A stretch of DNA of 64,000 bases. Origin: Acorus gramineus (taxonomy: Eukaryota; Streptophyta; Magnoliopsida; Acorales; Acoraceae). The notes under the pieces were generated by a model. The model saw nothing but the letters and a program-made list of their open reading frames with translations. It was not told the origin of the DNA and made no database searches. Both the position numbers and the translations under genes were made by a program. The DNA is taken from the NCBI GenBank assembly GCA_030737835.1, contig JAUJYN010000015.1, positions 3,217,685-3,281,684 of the forward strand, written 5' to 3'. Below are positions 60,831 through 64,000 of the stretch, piece by piece (position 1 is the stretch's first letter; every line of letters starts with the position of its first letter).

Positions 60831-61754
60831 TGTAGGAGATCAAATTCGTTACAAAAGGCAATAAGGAATAAGACTGCATAGGCACATGTATAAAGTATAG
60901 ATAGGGCCCACTACGTTCGACAGGCCCAAAACAAGAGGGCCCAAGGGCTAAAGACTCAAGAATTAAGGAGGCCCATCCTTCTCGACAGGTCGGGCAAGCA
61001 ACATTGTCCGACTAGATCAGGACGGGCGAATAGTGTTGCCCAACCAAAGATGTACACACCCTATTGACCAGCTAGGTCAAGACAGACCACTAAATAGGTT
61101 AGGTGATCATTTCCCAGGCCGACAAGGGATGGACATTTTAATATTGACCGATCAAGACGAGTCGGCCGAGTACTAAATGTCCGACCTGGAGTATGAGTCG
61201 ACCAAATCATAACACCCGAGCTGAAGTACAGGTCGGCCATACACCCACCTCTGAAAAGATAATGGTTAGCCTAGGGAATATTCACTGACACAAGAAAAAG
61301 ACCGGATGTCAGAAAATCGGTTGCAAAAATGGCAATCCCAAGGCGACACGCGTCCACAGATCCAAGAGCCACGTGGAGATTCCATCTCTTGATAAACACA
61401 CTCCATAGAGCTAAGCTCGGCACACCCCTTCTCGAATATAAAGGGGGACATCTCCTCCCTGTGAAGGTATGCAAGCACTCTCTCTCTTCCCTAGGAGCAC
61501 TCAAGAATTCTAAGTTCTTCTTCTTCTCATGGAGAGGTTACTGACTTGAGCAGCGGAGGGGCGTTAGCCGACACCACACTAGTGTGAGTTTTAGAAGCTA
61601 GAAAGCCAAAGAAGGAGGGTGACGACGAGCATAAGTGGCTTGCCATGGATCGTCGTGAAGAGGAGATAGCATCAACATCGCCTCAGACCTACAACCAAAG
61701 CCAGATCGATGAAGATCCGGCCCAGGAGGGGAGGATCTGATTTCACCCCCCACA
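60831..61754 (+). mobile_element. 5' LTR of a Ty3/gypsy element, family D
   Basis: Begins TGTAGGAGATCAAATTCG and ends CCCCCCACA. The 852-bp solo LTR at 39591-40442 is the same family. The LTR has TATAAAG at 61437-61443, CACGTG at 61370-61375 and, upstream, degenerate repeats of 'gtcgggcaa' and 'gtccgacc' type. A primer-binding site and gag start follow directly, so this is the left end of a full element whose remainder is displaced by A insertions and the window edge. Confidence 0.88.
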
Positions 61755-61757
61755 AAT

Positions 61758-61774
61758 TGGCACCATCTGTGGGA
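61758..61774 (+). other. Primer-binding site of the family D element
   Basis: TGGCACCATCTGTGGGA begins 4 bases after the LTR end. It equals the common plant gypsy motif TGGCGCCGTCTGTGGGA apart from two G-to-A changes at CpG sites. Such sites pair with a tRNA 3' end to prime reverse transcription. Confidence 0.75.
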
Positions 61775-61812
61775 CTCGAGCAAGAAGCCATTCCTAATTT
61801 CAACCTAGGAAG

Positions 61813-62079
61813 ATGGTGATGACGAGAACTCGATCGACGATTCAAGAGCAAGGTGGAGAACACGGTCGTGTAACACCCGAAGATCCACCCCTGCAGAAAT
61901 GAAAAACTGTAGTAGGGTCTACTTCGCAAAACCTGACACCGAAGGCAAACCGCAACTTCGCTAAGGAGCTCGAAGAGATGAATCAGCGATATCATCACCT
62001 CGAGAACCTGATGGAGGAGTTCCTAAAGCGGAAGGAGGCCACGCCACCATCGCCACCCCCTAAAGCGCGAAACCAGTAG
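61813..62079 (+). pseudogene. Start of gag, interrupted
   Basis: An ATG frame begins with MVMTRTRSTIQEQGG, in the place where gag starts in plant gypsy elements. An in-frame TGA stops it after about 29 codons; the frame then continues to 62079, where the A element inserts. The middle is rich in Glu, Leu and Lys and could be a helical gag N-terminus. Too short for a family assignment beyond context. Confidence 0.6.
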
Positions 62080-63266
62080 TGTCACGCCCCAGGGTGGCTG
62101 TCCCCGAGACGTGGTAATAATGAAATATCAACTATCAATACCTGAGGTCAATAAAGACTCCAACAACAACACACAAGGTGGCAAAGCAAGGATAATGATA
62201 ACTGACTGAAAAGAGGAAGCATAATATATAAACAATGTCTGTAAACCAAAAACATTATTACAGACTCGAATACACAATCACTGTCCTGTGAAAGCCAAGT
62301 CTAGACCAAATAAAATACAACCTGTGCCACATGCACGATTTACAATACATAAAATGACTCTAGGACTGCTGACAGCCTCGCACTCGCCACCCACCGGAAG
62401 AACGCTCCACGCCCATAAGATCACATCACAGGAAAGCTCCAGCTCCACACTGCCCCTGAAAAAAACAGTATGCGAGGGGTGAGCTACAAGCTCAGTGAGT
62501 GGCTGGAAACCAATCACCATACTACAGTTCAATACATATACACTTTCCTTTCAAGGAAAACATGGGTAGAAACCCAATGGATAACAGGGTCATGCGGCGG
62601 CGTGACCAACCTCACCCTCACCCTCACTCCCGGAGGGAGACTCTTGGGACTTTTGGGGAGAGACCATACCGTTGGTCGAAGAGACGCGGAATTACTGGTC
62701 CACACAACACTACTGAATCACCAACCTCACCCTCACCCTCACTCCCGGAGGGAGACTCTTGGGACTCTTGGGGAGAGACCATACCGTTGGTCGAGGAGAC
62801 CCGGAATTACTGGTCTACACAACACTACTGGATCATCTACATCGAGATAACTGCCCAACGATGTCTTTGAACATCGATACGCAACTGGACCCAACAACTT
62901 TGGGAACGGACGAACAATGAATGGGTCACGCGGTGACGTGTCTTCACCTCATCCTCACCCTCACCCCTTAGAGGTGACATAGGACTTTTGGAAGAGACTT
63001 AGACTGCTCTACACCCTTGGTCCACCGGTAGCCCTTTCCTCGGGTAGTCACTACCTGATATACTTCCACGATCAGTACGCTTCCGAACGCCTCGGTGGTA
63101 CCTACAGATGGGAGCCCTCTGTCAGGACAGCTTTTCCAACGCCGGGAAGTTCCTACATCGGATCCAACAAAGGGGAGAACGATTCCACGCTCGCAATGTC
63201 ATTCGTTAACCCTCTCCTGGGTAGCCTCTACCTGGTACACTCCCACAATCAGTACGCTTCAGAACG
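62080..63266 (+). mobile_element. Family A LTR, copy 3, interrupted by copy 4
   Basis: Starts TGTCACGCCCCAGGG within the gag remnant and runs parallel to copy 1 until 63266, where a new TGTCACGCCCC start interrupts it. The flank before it is AGTAG; the other flank is outside the window. It contains a 115-bp tandem duplication at 62605-62719 and 62720-62834 of the CTCACC-rich module, absent from copy 1. Confidence 0.85.
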
Positions 63267-64000
63267 TGTCACGCCCCAGGGCGGCCGTCCCCGAGACGTG
63301 GCAATAATAAAATATCAGCTATCAATACCTGAGGTCAATAAAGACTCCAACAACAACACACAAGGTGGCAAAGCAAGGATAATGATAACTGACTGAAAAG
63401 CGGAAGCATAATATATAAACATTGTCTGTAAACCAAAAACATTATTACAGACTCGAATACACAATCACTGTCCTGTGAGAGCCAAGTCTAGACCAAAGAA
63501 AATACAACCTGTGCCACATGCATGATTTACAATACATACAATGACTCTAGGACTGCTGACAGCCTCGCACTCGCCATCCGCCGGAAGAACGCTCCACGCC
63601 CATAAGACCACGCCACAGAAAAGCTCCAGCTCCACGCCCAACATTGCCCCTGAAAAGAAACAGTCTGCGAGGGGTGAGCTACAAGCTCAGTGAGTGGCTG
63701 GAAACCAATCACCATACAACAGTTCAATACATAAACAATTCCCTTTCAAGGTAAACATGGGTGGAAACCCATGGATAACAGGGTCACGCGGCGGCGCGAC
63801 CAACCTCACCCTCACCCTCACCCCCGGAGGGAGACTCTTGAGACTTTTGGGGAGAGACCATACCGTTGGTCGAGGAGACCCAGGATTACTAGTTTACACA
63901 ACACTACTGGATCATCTACATCGGGATAACTGACCCACGATGTCTTTAAACATCGATACACAACCGGACCCAACAACTATGGGAACGGACGAACAACGAA
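63267..64000 (+). mobile_element. Family A LTR, copy 4, cut by the right window edge
   Basis: Begins TGTCACGCCCCAGGGCGG inside copy 3, at the 'cagtacgctt' block. The base order then repeats copy 1 from its beginning to the window edge. The expected 5-bp target duplication GAACG (63262-63266) cannot be checked because the other end lies outside. Confidence 0.85.

Noticed and set aside
1..64000. CRISPR arrays, bacterial operons or phage
   Set aside because: No regularly spaced identical repeats with unique spacers, and all recognised genes are plant nuclear genes with introns.

Overview
This window is nuclear DNA from a flowering plant. The evidence is a plant-specific Di19 zinc-finger gene, genes split by many GT-AG introns, a plant nuclear tRNA-Ala gene, and a dense mix of plant transposon types: Ty3/gypsy-type LTRs, L1-type LINEs, Mutator, hAT and MITE families. 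The species cannot be named from the sequence. Large LTRs, repeated nesting and long repeat-filled introns suggest a medium to large, repeat-rich genome.

Only three host genes can be supported. A tRNA-Ala(CGC) gene lies at 3574-3646 (+). A Di19-type gene lies on the minus strand (CDS 6812-12826, 5 coding exons, 217 aa), with an ABRE/G-box about 216 bp upstream of its start codon. A nuclear gene for a TruB-type pseudouridine synthase lies on the plus strand (CDS 21312-35453, 9 exons, 452 aa, probable organelle targeting). All exon joins were worked out by hand from frame, splice sites and family motifs. The two protein genes diverge, 8.5 kb apart, and nothing suggests a functional link.

Layout: 1-6.5 kb, an LTR cut by the window edge, MITE debris and the tRNA. 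6.8-13 kb, Di19. 13-21 kb, foldback and MITE debris plus a decayed LINE. 21.3-35.5 kb, the TruB gene, whose introns hold an hAT element, a long-TIR element, a LINE fragment, a palindromic array and a recent 289-bp tandem duplication. 35.6-41.6 kb, small DNA transposons and a degraded Mutator-like element with a solo LTR inside. 41.6-64 kb, almost wholly nested transposable elements.

The richest part is 41.6-64 kb. Two large LTR families, here called A (about 3.6 kb) and B (about 2.4-2.8 kb), occur as solo LTRs with 5-bp target duplications. A sits inside B, inside a Mutator element that is itself inside another Mutator element, and inside a gypsy element (family D) where a second A has entered the first. 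Target-site duplications fix the order of most of these events. A and B share a spaced sequence module. B carries arrays of short perfect or near-perfect hairpins. A carries a long alternating GC tract. No internal coding sequence for A or B is present in the window.
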